A DNA stretch of 64,000 bases from Bog-756 sp963839925 (GTDB lineage: Bacteria; Actinomycetota; Acidimicrobiia; Acidimicrobiales; RAAP-2), in assembly GCA_963839925.1 (NCBI GenBank), contig CAWIWV010000002.1, positions 1,175,508-1,239,507 of the forward strand, read 5' to 3'. A program made the position numbers and the translations under genes. Below the pieces are notes generated by a model. It was given only the letters and a program-made list of their open reading frames with translations. It searched no databases and was not told the DNA's origin. Shown piece by piece: positions 1 to 9,457 of the stretch; the stretch's first letter is position 1; each line of letters opens with the position of its first letter.

Positions 1-647
1 CGGTGGGCGTGTGCGGCGACTTCCGCGGCGTGGGTCACCATGATGATCGTTCTGCCCTCGCTCCCCAAGCGCTCCAGCAGCTCCAGGAAGCGTTCCGTCG
101 ACGCCGAGTCGAGACTCCCTGTCGGTTCGTCCGCCAGGAGGATCTCGGGCTCGTTGGCGAGAGCTCGGGCGATCGCCACACGTTGGCGCTCACCTCCCGA
201 GAGCTCGGTCGGCAGCCGACGGGCGCAGTGGGCAAGATCGACCTCGGCCAGCAACTCGAGGGCTCGAGCCCTCCGTTGGCGAGCCGACTTGTGAGCTCCG
301 AACATCGGCAGCTCGACGTTGGCCACCGCTGACAGCTTGGGCAGCAGGTCGTGGAACTGGAAGACGAGGCCCACTTTGGTGCGCCGGAAACCACTCAGGT
401 CGTGCAGATGGGCGAGATCCTTGCCGGCAACGGTGACTGAGCCCGAGGTCGGGGTGTCGATGCCGGCGAGAAGATGGAGAAGGGTCGATTTTCCGCAGCC
501 CGAGGGTCCGGTGATCGCCACTGTCTCGCCGTACTCCACGGCGAGGTCGACGCCTGCGAGCGCGTTGACTTGGCCGGGGTACACCCGGGTCACCCCCTCC
601 ACCTCGACCGCCAACGCTCCCGGCGCCACCGAGTCCCGCTCACTCAT
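1..647 (-). CDS. ABC transporter ATP-binding protein, LolD/MacB type (3' end cut by window)
   Basis: This is the nucleotide-binding subunit of a lipoprotein- or substrate-translocating ABC system, working with the FtsX-like permease encoded just upstream. About 215 codons are visible before the window edge. Walker A (GPSGCGKST) lies near residue 50, the Q-loop is in LVFQFHDLLP, the signature is LSGGERQR, and Walker B (ILLADEPTGSLD) is followed by the H-loop (IIMVTHAAE), so all catalytic motifs are present. The ATG at 645-647 overlaps the last codons of the permease by 8 bp, indicating translational coupling. Only the extreme C-terminus is missing. The substrate is unknown. Confidence 0.9.
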   Translation of the reverse strand, partial: MSERDSVAPGALAVEVEGVTRVYPGQVNALAGVDLAVEYGETVAITGPSGCGKSTLLHLLAGIDTPTSGSVTVAGKDLAHLHDLSGFRRTKVGLVFQFHDLLPKLSAVANVELPMFGAHKSARQRRARALELLAEVDLAHCARRLPTELSGGERQRVAIARALANEPEILLADEPTGSLDSASTERFLELLERLGSEGRTIIMVTHAAEVAAHAH

Positions 648-1758
648 AGCTGAGCGCCTTGAGAGGGGAGAGGAGGGCGGCCCGAGTCGTCGGGTAGACC
701 GCGCCGATGACAGTCATGACCAGGGCGGTGAACAACGCTCTCCAGAAGGCGCCTTCGGTGAAGTTCGGGTGCAGGAGTCCCTTGAGCGCCGGAAGGTTGG
801 AAAGTCCAGTGGTGACCGCAAAGGTGAGCCCGACGCCCACCGCCGCCCCGACGAAGGCGAGCAGCAGGCTCTCCCCGAGCAAGAGTGAAACGGTTCGACG
901 GCGGGTCCACCCCACCGCCCGCAGCAATCCGAACTCGCGGGTTCGCTCGAACAGGGAGAGGAGCATCGTGTTGCCGATGATCACCGCCCCGATCAGGATG
1001 GCCAGCGCCGTGCTGCCGTTCACCGCAGCCCTGAGGTAGATCAGGTTGGTGTCGGCCCGCCCGAACTGGCTTGCGGTCTGGATGGTGGTCAGCTGGGGCT
1101 GGTCGTAGGCGACGCGTGACTGGACAGCGGCGACCGAGGCGCCAGGGGTCACCTTCACGAAGGCCAACGTGACGATCCCGGCGACCCTGTTGTAGGCCTG
1201 GATGGCCGGGAGCGGGAACATCGCACCCGCGTCGCCGAACTCGTTTCCCGTGGAGTAGATGCCCACCACCGTGTTCCATGTGCCGTTGGCTTGGAGTTTT
1301 CCCCCGACATGGAGTCCGAAGTTGGCGGCCGCCCGCCACCCGAGCATGACCTGGTGGGCGCCGGTCGCCGCATACGGATGGCCTCTGACGACGGTGACAC
1401 CGAACGCGGCCAGATCACCGGGGTTGATGCCGATCTCGATGAACGCGGGGTTGTCGGCGTTCAGGTGCTGGATCTCGACGAGCACGCCGATAGCACTTGC
1501 CACGCCGGGGGTGTGCCGAATCCGGGTCAGTTCGTTCCGGTCGATCGCGCTCGAAACGATGCTGGAGGTCCCCTTCTGGGCCACCGTGAAGTCCGCCTTG
1601 CCGACCGAGACGATCGCCGCTGCGGACTGCTCGAGCCCACTGCTGGTCACGTCGAGGGTGACCACGGTCATCACCGCGATAGCCACCGCAAAGGCCATGC
1701 CCGCTGAGCGTGCCTTTTTCGACCAGAGGTTCCGGACGATCAGATCGAGGAAGGTCAC
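640..1758 (-). CDS. FtsX-like ABC transporter permease (MacB/LolC class)
   Basis: This 372-residue membrane subunit has the MacB/FtsX layout: one N-terminal membrane segment (about residues 18-38), a large extracytoplasmic domain (about 40-235) and three C-terminal membrane segments forming the FtsX domain. The GTG start follows a GGAG stretch. It is the first gene of a two-gene operon with the ATPase downstream. The pair probably works as a mechanotransmission-type ABC system for lipids, lipoproteins, peptides or drugs; nothing in the sequence fixes the substrate. Confidence 0.85.
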   Translation of the reverse strand: MTFLDLIVRNLWSKKARSAGMAFAVAIAVMTVVTLDVTSSGLEQSAAAIVSVGKADFTVAQKGTSSIVSSAIDRNELTRIRHTPGVASAIGVLVEIQHLNADNPAFIEIGINPGDLAAFGVTVVRGHPYAATGAHQVMLGWRAAANFGLHVGGKLQANGTWNTVVGIYSTGNEFGDAGAMFPLPAIQAYNRVAGIVTLAFVKVTPGASVAAVQSRVAYDQPQLTTIQTASQFGRADTNLIYLRAAVNGSTALAILIGAVIIGNTMLLSLFERTREFGLLRAVGWTRRRTVSLLLGESLLLAFVGAAVGVGLTFAVTTGLSNLPALKGLLHPNFTEGAFWRALFTALVMTVIGAVYPTTRAALLSPLKALSYE

Positions 1759-1906
1759 CGGAGCTCCAAGTCGGTGGCCGGAGGAACTCGTTTCCCTTGC
1801 ATCGGACCATTGTCAGATGCCGAATGCCGCGTCTCCTAGGGACCTTGTACCCGAATCCTTGAACCTGGCACCCAGCGAGGCTCGACCCGGGCCCGATTGT
1901 CGACCG

Positions 1907-2371
1907 TCAGCTGGCCTTTCGGTGCCAGCGTGCTCGCAACCCCTGGTGCCCCGGCCGGTCTGGGCCGGCTTCGGTGCTCGAAGGCGCGGCGGCCGGATGG
2001 CTGCAGGGACCACAGACTCGAGCGCCCTCGACCATCCGGGTTGCCCGCACCAGACCGCACAGTTCGCATTTCCGCCCGAGGTAGACCTGTGCGGTGACGG
2101 GCGTCGGAACAGCGGCGAACTCCTGCAGGCGTTGCTGGACGTCGTCCCGAAGCCGGAACTCCCCGGACTCGGAGCGATCGACCAGATCCCAGGTGAGGAG
2201 TTGGTGTATCAACGGCGCGAGGCGGTCGAGCCGCTGGGCTTGGTCGACCTTTCCCGAAATCGGGATGGTGGCCGGCTCCGCCGGGTCACCGGTGGTGGAT
2301 ACCGCCTGCACGTGGAACACGGGACCCCTCCTCACTGCCACGCTGCCGGGTGCTCCCGGCTCGTTCATCAT
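1907..2371 (-). CDS. Small protein with C-terminal zinc ribbon, function unknown
   Basis: This is a 154-residue protein of no family I recognise. Its C-terminal third has two CxxC pairs (CELCG and CGPC, about 15 residues apart), a zinc-ribbon arrangement. The middle (SGKVDQAQRLDRLAPLIHQL) looks helical. The Met-Met start at 2369-2371 is chosen because the frame further upstream runs over the intergenic region and into the divergent transporter gene. It is divergent from the phosphate transporter with about 86 bp between the starts, so the two could share a control region. No function is assigned. Confidence 0.55.
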   Translation of the reverse strand: MMNEPGAPGSVAVRRGPVFHVQAVSTTGDPAEPATIPISGKVDQAQRLDRLAPLIHQLLTWDLVDRSESGEFRLRDDVQQRLQEFAAVPTPVTAQVYLGRKCELCGLVRATRMVEGARVCGPCSHPAAAPSSTEAGPDRPGHQGLRARWHRKAS

Positions 2372-2457
2372 AGCGTCGCGAGGTCTGCTTCGACGGTCGC
2401 GAATCGCGCGAAATTTTCGCAACGTCTCGCGTCGATCACCCGTGAGAGGATCGTTCG

Positions 2458-3456
2458 GTGATCGTGGTGGTGGTCGTCCTCGCCGGTGCGTTCGCGGTGG
2501 CAAACGGCGTCCACGATGCCGGGAACGCGATTGCCGCACCGGTCGTGACACGAGCGATCCCGCCGGGGCCCGCGGTCGTGCTCGCCGCGGCCTTCCACAT
2601 CATCGGGGCGTTGGCGGTCGGGACCGCCGTTGCGGCCACGGTGGCCGGGATCGTCCAGGTTCCTGCGGATCGGATGTTGGAGGTCTTGGCCGCCGCGATC
2701 CTCGGCGCCCTCGTCTGGAATCTGGTCACCTTGCGCCTGGGCTTGCCCTGTAGCTCGGGACACTGCCTGGTCGGGGCGCTCGCGGGCGCCGGGCTCGCAG
2801 AAGGCGGGATCGCTGCGGTGCACTGGGGCGGGCTCGATGGCCTGCGTCCCGAGGGCGTCTTCGGCTCGCTGTTGTGGCTGGTTCTGTCCACCGCGGTCGC
2901 CCTCCCACTGGCGTGGGGAGCGATCCGATTGGCCCGTCGATCGCTCCGGTCGGCCAGCCGAGCGGTCGAAGAGCCGATCCGCCGGGGCGAGTTGGTGGCG
3001 TCCGCCGGCCTTGCCTTCGCCCACGGCTCCAACGACGCGCAGAAGACGATGGGCCTGATGACCGCCGCGCTCGTCGCTCACCGGAACATCTCCCACTTCG
3101 CCGTCCCGTTCTGGGTGGCGCTCACCTCGGCCTTGCTGCTGACCTTCGGGACACTGCTCGGTGGCTGGCAGGTGGTGCGCACCCTCGGGCGACGCATCTA
3201 TCGCATCCGATCTCTCGACGGTCTGGTGAGCCAGAGTTCGTCGGGCGTCATCGTCTTGGTCGCATCACTGGCCGGTGCGCCCATCAGCACCTCCGACGTG
3301 GTGGCTCCCTCGATCGTCGGTGTCGGCACCGGAGAACGCTGGCGCCACGTACGCTGGTCGGTCGTCGGTGAGATCGGACTCGCGTGGCTGGTCACCCTGC
3401 CGGTGAGTGCGGCGCTCGGGGCACTGTCCCTCGTCATGTGGAGGTGGCTCGGATGA
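2458..3456 (+). CDS. pit: Inorganic phosphate transporter, Pit family
   Basis: This is a low-affinity metal-phosphate:proton symporter in the cytoplasmic membrane. The protein has 332 residues in about ten hydrophobic segments. Both halves carry the family's inverted signature: VANGVHDAGNAIA near the N-terminus and AHGSNDAQKTMG near residue 190. A GTG start directly precedes the first membrane helix. Its stop overlaps the ATG of the PhoU-like gene (ATGA), the usual Pit/DUF47 operon, in which the second protein modulates the transporter. Confidence 0.92.
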   Translation: MIVVVVVLAGAFAVANGVHDAGNAIAAPVVTRAIPPGPAVVLAAAFHIIGALAVGTAVAATVAGIVQVPADRMLEVLAAAILGALVWNLVTLRLGLPCSSGHCLVGALAGAGLAEGGIAAVHWGGLDGLRPEGVFGSLLWLVLSTAVALPLAWGAIRLARRSLRSASRAVEEPIRRGELVASAGLAFAHGSNDAQKTMGLMTAALVAHRNISHFAVPFWVALTSALLLTFGTLLGGWQVVRTLGRRIYRIRSLDGLVSQSSSGVIVLVASLAGAPISTSDVVAPSIVGVGTGERWRHVRWSVVGEIGLAWLVTLPVSAALGALSLVMWRWLG

Positions 3457-4058
3457 GACGGTGGTTCCTACCCGATTCGCCGGACCTGTTGGGGCTGCTC
3501 GCTCGTCAGGGCGAGGTCGCGGTGCGAGGCATGGACTCGCTCGTCGCATGGTCGAAAGGCGACCGGTCCCAGGTCGAGAACGTCCGAGCAGCGGGGCACG
3601 AGGGGAGGAAGGCCGGCAAGGAGGTCCTCGGCGCGGTGAAGAGCGCTTTTGTGACCCCGATCAGTCCCGAGGACATCTACGAGATCTCCGAGCGGCTCGA
3701 CGCGGTCCTCACCGGAGCCAAGAACCTGGTTCGGGAGGCAGAGGTGCTGCAGGTCGATCCCGACCAGCCGATGGGCGAGATGGCCGGCGCGCTCTCGCTC
3801 GGCGTGAAGGACCTGGTTCGGGCATTTCCCGACCTCGGCTCGAATCCCGATCGGGCCACCGAGGCTGCCGACAGTGCGGTGAGTCACCAACGATCTCTGG
3901 AGCGGGTCTACCGCCGGGCGATGTCGGCGCTCCTCGAGCTCGACGACATCCGCGAAGTGTCGGCGCGGCGCGAGCTCTACCGGCGCTATGCCCGGATCGG
4001 TGACCGGATCGAGGGAGTGGCCCACCGCATCTGGTACGCGGTGATCAAGGTGGAGTGA
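3453..4058 (+). CDS. DUF47 / PhoU-like Pit accessory protein
   Basis: This is a 201-residue, mainly alpha-helical cytoplasmic protein of the DUF47 family (YkaA/Pit accessory), related to PhoU. These proteins are nearly always encoded next to Pit transporters and are thought to regulate them. The sequence is rich in charged helices, for example ISERLDAVLTGAKNLVREAE, and has a late RRELYRRYARIGDRIEGVAH segment typical of the fold. The ATG at 3453 overlaps the transporter stop by 4 bp; an upstream extension in the same frame would run into the transporter gene and is rejected. Confidence 0.88.
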   Translation: MRRWFLPDSPDLLGLLARQGEVAVRGMDSLVAWSKGDRSQVENVRAAGHEGRKAGKEVLGAVKSAFVTPISPEDIYEISERLDAVLTGAKNLVREAEVLQVDPDQPMGEMAGALSLGVKDLVRAFPDLGSNPDRATEAADSAVSHQRSLERVYRRAMSALLELDDIREVSARRELYRRYARIGDRIEGVAHRIWYAVIKVE

Positions 4059-4097
4059 CCGACCGGCACGCCCCGACCCGGCCCTCGCCGACTCGGC

Positions 4098-4559
4098 TTA
4101 CTCTGCGCCCTTCGAGTGGGACCCGTCCCGGAAGACGAGCACCGGGCAGCTGGCATTGGCCACGCAGTGCTCGCTCACCGATCCGATGAGCATGCCCGCG
4201 AACTCACCGTGTCCGCGGCTCCCGACGACGAGCAGATCCGCTCCTTTGGAAGCCTTGACCAGCTGCGGTGCAGGGTGGCCTTCGAGAACGGATGGCTGGA
4301 CGGTGATGGCGGGGTGGGCGGCGCGGACCGGCGCCAGCACCTCGTCGAGGGCCTTCTGCGCGTCGTTCGCGGGGTCGTAGTCGCTCGGAATCGGGAGGGA
4401 CCATCCGTAGCTGACCGGCCACTCCCAGGTCATCACCACCTGGAGTACCGCGCCGGTGAGCTCCGACTGGCGCGCGGCCCACTCGACCGCTGCCAGCGAG
4501 GCCGGTGATCCGTCCACTCCCACCACGATGCGGTGGCTGCTGCCTGTCGGGTTCGTCAT
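4098..4559 (-). CDS. Universal stress protein, UspA family (ATP-binding type)
   Basis: This is a single-domain 153-residue Usp. It starts with the canonical first strand (RIVVGVDGSPASLAAVEWAA) and carries the ATP-binding loop G-2X-G-9X-G-S, seen as GSRGHGEFAGMLIGS near residue 115. The family binds ATP and supports survival under growth arrest or low oxygen. Its ATG overlaps the carbamate kinase stop (ATGA), so it is the last gene of the arginine deiminase operon. In mycobacteria many Usps belong to the DosR regulon, and a DevR homologue is encoded nearby, which fits a role in hypoxic persistence. Confidence 0.92.
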   Translation of the reverse strand: MTNPTGSSHRIVVGVDGSPASLAAVEWAARQSELTGAVLQVVMTWEWPVSYGWSLPIPSDYDPANDAQKALDEVLAPVRAAHPAITVQPSVLEGHPAPQLVKASKGADLLVVGSRGHGEFAGMLIGSVSEHCVANASCPVLVFRDGSHSKGAE

Positions 4560-5492
4560 CTCTCTCCTCTTGCGCTTTCGATGGTGTCCGATTCCACCAG
4601 CGTCCCCACGTTCCCTGCGAGCAACTCGGCGGCCTCGTCGAGCCTACCGATCATCGCCTTGTGGCCCGTCGACTCCACGAAACGGCATGCCGCCTCGACC
4701 TTGGGCCCCATCGAACCCGAAGCGAAGTCCTGTGCGCGCAGAGTCGATGGTGTCGTCTTCCGTATGGGTCGAGCCGACTCGGATCCGAAGTCCGACTCGA
4801 CGCATTCGACGTCGGTGAGGAGCATCAAGGCTTCGGCGCCGATGCCACAAGCGAGCATGGAGGCGGTCAGGTCCTTGTCCACCACTGCCTCGACCCCGTG
4901 CAGCAGTCCGTCCTCACCCCTGGTCACCGGCACACCTCCCCCGCCGGCGCAGACCACCGTCGCCCCGCGCGCGACCAACCTCTCGATCGTCCCCATCTCG
5001 ACCAGCGCGGCCGGTTCTGGAGAAGCCACCACCCGACGCCACTCGTTCCCGTCCCGCCGCACCTGCCACCCGCGACTGCACGCCAACTGCTCCGCCTCTT
5101 GCTGGGCGTACACCGGGCCCACGAACTTGGTCGGCTCCGCGAAGGCCGGGTCATCTGCATCGACCAGGGTTTGGCAGACCAAGCTGACCACCTCCTTGCT
5201 CGGCAGCGCGTTCTCGAGTGCCTGAAGCAGGAAGTAGCCGATCATCCCCTGGGTCTGTGCCCCGAGCACGTCGAAGGGGAACGGGTGGGGGAGGGCGCGG
5301 GTCGGTCGCGCTCTCGAGGGCGAGCAGCCCGACCTGCGGTCCGTTGCCGTGGGTGAGCACCAGCTCGTGGTCGCGGACGAGTGGGGCCAGGCCGTCGACG
5401 GCGAGGCGGACGTGCTTCTCCTGCACCTCGGCGAGTGGAACCTCGCCGCGCTCGAGCAGCGCGTTGCCTCCCAAGGCGACCACCAGCCGCAT
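4556..5492 (-). CDS. arcC: Carbamate kinase, interrupted by a +1 frameshift
   Basis: This enzyme converts carbamoyl phosphate plus ADP to ATP, CO2 and ammonia, the energy-yielding last step of the arginine deiminase pathway. The N-terminal part (VVALGGNALLERGE, then VLTHGNGPQVGLLALES) is read in one frame. The rest (FDVLGAQTQGMIGYFLLQAL onward, including VVDKDLTASMLA and the final helix) is one base out of phase. Removing one base in the C-rich stretch at about 5285-5305 restores a normal protein of about 311 residues. All conserved segments are present, so a sequencing error is as likely as a real mutation. It follows arcB by 10 bp and overlaps the Usp gene by 4 bp. Confidence 0.85.
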
Positions 5493-5502
5493 CCCGATCG
5501 CC

Positions 5503-6519
5503 TCAGTCGCCGATGGTGGCGACCATGGCCGCCTTGATGGTGTGGAGCCGGTTCTCCGCCTGGTCGAAGACGATCGAGGCGGACGACTCGAAGACCTCGT
5601 CGGTGACTTCGAGTGCGTCGAGGCCCCACTTCTGTTGGAGCTGGCGTCCGACCCCGGTGTCTGCGGTGTGGAACGCAGGGAGGCAGTGCATGAACTTCAC
5701 GTCCGGATTGCCGGTGGCGGCCATCAGGGTGGCGTTCACCTGGTAGGGCAGCATCCGGCTGATCCGCTCGTCCCAGTCCGAGGCCGGTTCTCCCATCGAG
5801 ACCCAGACGTCGGTATAGAGGACGTCCGCACCCTGCACCGCCGAGGCGATGTCGCTCCCGACCGAGAAACGGGCACCGGATTCTTTGGCCAGCCTGTCCG
5901 CAATGCCTTGGACCTGCGGCGCGGGAAGCAGGTCGTCGGGACCGACGATCCGGACGTCCATACCGAGCAGGGTCCCGGTCACCAGCAACGAGTTGGCGGT
6001 GTTGTTGGACCCGTCGCCGAGGTAGCAGAGGGTGACCTCTTCGAGGGGCTTGCCGAAATGATCACCGATGGTCAGGACATCGGCCAGCATCTGAGTCGGG
6101 TGCCACTGGTCGGTGAGGCCGTTCCAGACCGGGACTCCGGCGAACCTCCCGAGCTCCTCGACGGTTTCCTGCGAGAAGCCCCGGTACTCGATCCCGTCGA
6201 ACATCCGCCCGAGCACGCGGGCCGTGTCCTTCATCGTCTCCTTGTATCCGATGTGGGACTCCTGGGGTCCGAGGTAGGTGACGTGGGCGCCTTGGTCGTG
6301 CGCGCCGACCTCGAAGGCAGACAACGTCCGCGTCGAGGCCTTCTCGAAGATGAGGGCGATGTTGCGACCCGCGAGTCGCTGGCGTTCGATCCGCGCGATC
6401 TTCTCTGCTCGCAGCTCTCGTGCCAGTTGGATCAGGAACAGGAACTCCTCCTTGGTGAAGTCCACCTCTTTGAGAAGACTGCGTCCCTTGAGATTCACCA
6501 ACATGCGCTGCGTGTTCAT
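5503..6519 (-). CDS. arcB: Ornithine carbamoyltransferase (catabolic type by context)
   Basis: This enzyme catalyses phosphorolysis of citrulline to ornithine and carbamoyl phosphate, or the reverse. It is 338 residues long. The carbamoyl-phosphate loop STRT lies in FEKASTRTLSAFEVG, with the other family motifs in DQWHPTQMLAD and the catalytic Cys in MHCLPAFHT near residue 270. The chosen ATG at 6517-6519 is preceded by an AGGGAAAGGG ribosome-binding site; a longer in-frame start exists but lacks one and overlaps arcA. It sits between arcA and arcC, so it is most likely the catabolic enzyme rather than biosynthetic ArgF. Confidence 0.95.
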   Translation of the reverse strand: MNTQRMLVNLKGRSLLKEVDFTKEEFLFLIQLARELRAEKIARIERQRLAGRNIALIFEKASTRTLSAFEVGAHDQGAHVTYLGPQESHIGYKETMKDTARVLGRMFDGIEYRGFSQETVEELGRFAGVPVWNGLTDQWHPTQMLADVLTIGDHFGKPLEEVTLCYLGDGSNNTANSLLVTGTLLGMDVRIVGPDDLLPAPQVQGIADRLAKESGARFSVGSDIASAVQGADVLYTDVWVSMGEPASDWDERISRMLPYQVNATLMAATGNPDVKFMHCLPAFHTADTGVGRQLQQKWGLDALEVTDEVFESSASIVFDQAENRLHTIKAAMVATIGD

Positions 6520-6566
6520 CGGCCCTTTCCCTTCGTGGTGCTCTGCTTTGCCCGGTGGTTCATCGG

Positions 6567-7787
6567 CTAGGCGGGGTCGCGCTCGATCGGACACGTCATG
6601 CAGCGTGGTCCACCTCGGCCTCGGCCGAGCTCGCTGCCGGCGACGGTGACCACTTCGATCCCTTGCTTGCGCAGCATGGTATTCGTTGCGACGTTTCGGT
6701 CATAACCGATGACCACCCCTGGTGCGACCGCAAGGTAGTTGGTGCCGTCGTCCCACTGTTCACGCTCGGCGGCTCGCACGTCCTCGTCCGTCGTCAGTAC
6801 GGTGATCTCGGGGACTTCGAGCACCTGTGCGATGGTGTCCCACACGCTGTGGTTGCGAACGACCGACAGCCGGCTCGGATCGTCGTCCTTGGTCACTGTC
6901 CAGCTGCGCAGATGTCGATCGAAATAGGGATAGAGGACGAAGGTGGCCCTGTCAACCATGGACATCACCGTGTCGAGATGCATGAAGGCGTGGGATTGCG
7001 GCAGCTCGATGGCTACCACCGTGTCGACCTGCCCGCTGTCGAACAAGGCATGGGCCACCACCTCGACTGCCATCGGAGTGGTCCTCTCGCCCATTCCGAT
7101 CAGGACGGCCCGATTTCCGATGACGTGCACGTCCCCGCCTTCAATGGTCGCCGGCTGATAGGAGCGGTCCTCATCGCCGTAGTAGGTCAGGAACTCCTCG
7201 CCGGCGAAGAGGGGGTGGAAGCGGTAGATCGCCCTGGTGTGCAACGACTCGCGTTGGCGGGCCGGCTTTGCCATCGGGTTCACGGTCACACCGCCGTAGA
7301 TCCAGCAGGAGTTGTCGCGCTGAAAGAGATGGTTGGGAAGGGGAGCGAGGACGAAGTCGTCGTTCCGAAGCATGGTCCACTTGAGGCTGCGGGCATGCAG
7401 GGGGTTGAGGTCGGCTTTCAGCACCCCCCCGACCAGGTAGCTGGCCAGTGCCGGCCCGTCCAGGTCATCGAAGAGTTGCCTGACCGGACCGACGAGTGAA
7501 GGACCCAGATTCTCGGGGGTGCACACCCGGTCGAGGACGAACTCCCGGCCCTCGGGGAGTTCGAGCGTCTCGGCCAACAGCTGTCCGTACAGGTGGACCT
7601 GGACACCCTTCTCGCGGAGGGACTCGGCGAATGCGTCGTGCTCCTCCTTGGCCTTCTTCGCCCACATCACGTCGTCGAAGAGGAGCTCGCCGATGTTCTC
7701 GGGTGTCAGCCGGGAGAGTTCGAGCCCCGGCCGGTGCACGATGGCCTGGCGCAACTGGCCGACTTCAGAGCAAACGCGGTAGCTCAT
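6567..7787 (-). CDS. arcA: Arginine deiminase
   Basis: This enzyme hydrolyses L-arginine to citrulline and ammonia, the first step of the ADI pathway. The 406-residue length is typical. Active-site motifs are visible: FQRDNS, EGGD with the catalytic Asp/Glu region, HLDT with the catalytic His, and the nucleophilic Cys in GGPRCMTCP near the C-terminus. Its ATG overlaps the stop of the antiporter gene (ATGA), and arcB follows after a 47-bp gap. The pathway makes one ATP per arginine without respiration and raises pH through ammonia, which fits control by a low-oxygen regulator. Confidence 0.96.
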   Translation of the reverse strand: MSYRVCSEVGQLRQAIVHRPGLELSRLTPENIGELLFDDVMWAKKAKEEHDAFAESLREKGVQVHLYGQLLAETLELPEGREFVLDRVCTPENLGPSLVGPVRQLFDDLDGPALASYLVGGVLKADLNPLHARSLKWTMLRNDDFVLAPLPNHLFQRDNSCWIYGGVTVNPMAKPARQRESLHTRAIYRFHPLFAGEEFLTYYGDEDRSYQPATIEGGDVHVIGNRAVLIGMGERTTPMAVEVVAHALFDSGQVDTVVAIELPQSHAFMHLDTVMSMVDRATFVLYPYFDRHLRSWTVTKDDDPSRLSVVRNHSVWDTIAQVLEVPEITVLTTDEDVRAAEREQWDDGTNYLAVAPGVVIGYDRNVATNTMLRKQGIEVVTVAGSELGRGRGGPRCMTCPIERDPA

Positions 7788-9304
7788 GAGAGGCTCCCGC
7801 CCGCCGGAACGGTCACGACGCCGCCTGCAGTTCCGTTGCCCCCTGATCCGATTGCCGGCGCCTCTTCTTCGGGAAGGTCCACCGGCTCGATCGCCTCGCC
7901 GAGGCGCTCACGCCGGGCGTTCAAGAAGGCGTACAGGACGAGGCCCGCAAGGATCACCACCAGTGCCTGGTAGACGACCTGGTACCCCGAGGCGAAGGTC
8001 ACCCACATCGAGAACAGGACGCTGGCCCCGGCGACGGACAGGTCACGGGCGAGCGCCCAGCCCTGCACCCGCCGACGGCGTGACACCAGGTAGGTCAGCT
8101 GGGCGATGGCCGACATGAAGTAGGGGATCGCAACCGTGACCACGGTCAGATCGACCAGGTAGGTGAAGACGGTCAGCCCCGAGCTGGTGGTGTAGCGCCA
8201 CAGCATCAGCAGCGACGGAAGCGCGGTACCGACCACGATGCCGAACCAGGCGGTGCCCTTCCGGTCTTTCCAGGCGAAGGCCCTCGGGAACATGTCGTCC
8301 TGGGCGATCGCCCGAGAGGTCTCGGTCACGATGAGGGTCCAACCGTTGAGGGCTCCGATCCCCGAGATCACCGCGATCGCCGCGATGAACCGTCCGGCCC
8401 ACGCCTCGTGCGGGAAGATCGATTGGAAGGCATTGACGAACGGTGATCCGTTGTTCACCAGCGCGTGATGGCTGACCAGCCCCATCACCGCAGCACTCAC
8501 CAGAACGTACAGAACTGCGCTCAATGCGGTACCGAGCACCGACGCACGACCGACATTGATCCGTGGGTTCCTCACTCGCTTGGCGGTGATTGCCGCCGCC
8601 TCGACGCCGATGAAGGAGAAGAGCGCGACACCTGCGGCGATCCCGATCCCGCTGTAGAGACTGCCACCCGAGGCATTGAACGGTCCGAAGTTCGCACTCT
8701 TGACGAAGAACCATCCGACGATGCCGACGAAGAGAAGCGGCAGGAACTTGAGCACCACGGTCACGTTCTGGAACCAGGCCATCTGTCGAATGCCGACCAG
8801 ATTGATGATCGCGGGAACCCAGAGTCCGACCATGGCGATGCCGAAGTTCTCCATGCTGCTCGGGTTGGTGATGTTGAACAGCGCATCCACGTAGAGAACC
8901 CACGAGGAGACGATCGCTGCGTTGCCGGCCCAGGATTGCACCCAGTAGCACCACCCGACCAGGTAGCCGGCGAAGTCGCCGAATTCGTGACGCGCATAGG
9001 CGTACAGCCCGCCGTCGCTGTTCGGCACCCGTTTGGTGAGCTGACCGAAGAGCACCGCCAGCAGCATCGCTCCCACCGCGATCACGCCGAGCACGGCGAT
9101 ACCCATCGTGCCCGCACCCGCCAACACGGCCGGCATGGTGAACACGCCGGTCCCGACGATGCTCCCGATGACCAGGCCGGTGGCCGACGTCAGGCCCAGT
9201 GAGTGCGCTCGTTCACGGTTGCGTTCCGAAAGTCCACCGTCAGGCCGGTCGGGCTGCATCGGCACCGCCGGCCCTGCCGTCTCCCGCTCTCTGGTCATGG
9301 ACAT
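7784..9304 (-). CDS. arcD: APC-superfamily amino acid antiporter, probable arginine/ornithine exchanger
   Basis: This 506-residue polytopic membrane protein belongs to the basic amino acid/polyamine antiporter (APA) branch of the APC superfamily. The first membrane helix carries the substrate-backbone motif (VIGSIVGTGVFTMPA), and a later segment (LFSFIGVEAAAITAKRVRNP) matches the conserved helix-6 region. As the first gene of the arc operon it most likely exchanges external arginine for internal ornithine; this is inferred from context. The ATG at 9304 is chosen because AAAGGAA lies about 8 bases upstream. A DosR-box-like site lies about 88 bp upstream of the start. Confidence 0.85.
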   Translation of the reverse strand: MSMTRERETAGPAVPMQPDRPDGGLSERNRERAHSLGLTSATGLVIGSIVGTGVFTMPAVLAGAGTMGIAVLGVIAVGAMLLAVLFGQLTKRVPNSDGGLYAYARHEFGDFAGYLVGWCYWVQSWAGNAAIVSSWVLYVDALFNITNPSSMENFGIAMVGLWVPAIINLVGIRQMAWFQNVTVVLKFLPLLFVGIVGWFFVKSANFGPFNASGGSLYSGIGIAAGVALFSFIGVEAAAITAKRVRNPRINVGRASVLGTALSAVLYVLVSAAVMGLVSHHALVNNGSPFVNAFQSIFPHEAWAGRFIAAIAVISGIGALNGWTLIVTETSRAIAQDDMFPRAFAWKDRKGTAWFGIVVGTALPSLLMLWRYTTSSGLTVFTYLVDLTVVTVAIPYFMSAIAQLTYLVSRRRRVQGWALARDLSVAGASVLFSMWVTFASGYQVVYQALVVILAGLVLYAFLNARRERLGEAIEPVDLPEEEAPAIGSGGNGTAGGVVTVPAGGSLS

Positions 9305-9381
9305 CGGAGTTCCTTTCCGGCTGCCGGACATCGATCAGCCTTGCCCTCTTCGTCCATTTTCCAAATGGGGTGCCAACCGAC

Positions 9382-9401
9382 CTAGGGCACAAAGTCACCT
9401 T
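9382..9401 (-). promoter_or_regulatory. DosR/DevR-box-like site upstream of the arc operon
   Basis: On the minus strand this site reads TGACTTTGTGCCCTA in its core, close to the GGGACTTTnnGCCCTA pattern of mycobacterial DevR/DosR sites. By hand it matches 12 of 20 positions of the published palindromic consensus. It lies in the only intergenic gap from which the arc operon can be transcribed, about 88 bp before arcD. The match is moderate; the support is position, the DevSR pair next door, and two further sites at 11.6 kb. Confidence 0.4.
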
Positions 9402-9457
9402 GATCCCGGTGCCCATGCCCAGATTCCGAGTGCCACGCCCGAGCGCTTCGTGTGGGG

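Noticed and set aside
1259..2461. 400-codon plus-strand frame
   Set aside because: It runs antisense to the permease and the zinc-ribbon gene, and its Arg/Pro/Ser-rich composition is that of a shadow frame in high-GC DNA.
5218..6570. 450-codon plus-strand frame
   Set aside because: Antisense to arcB and arcC; no family features, and the minus-strand genes have full catalytic motifs.
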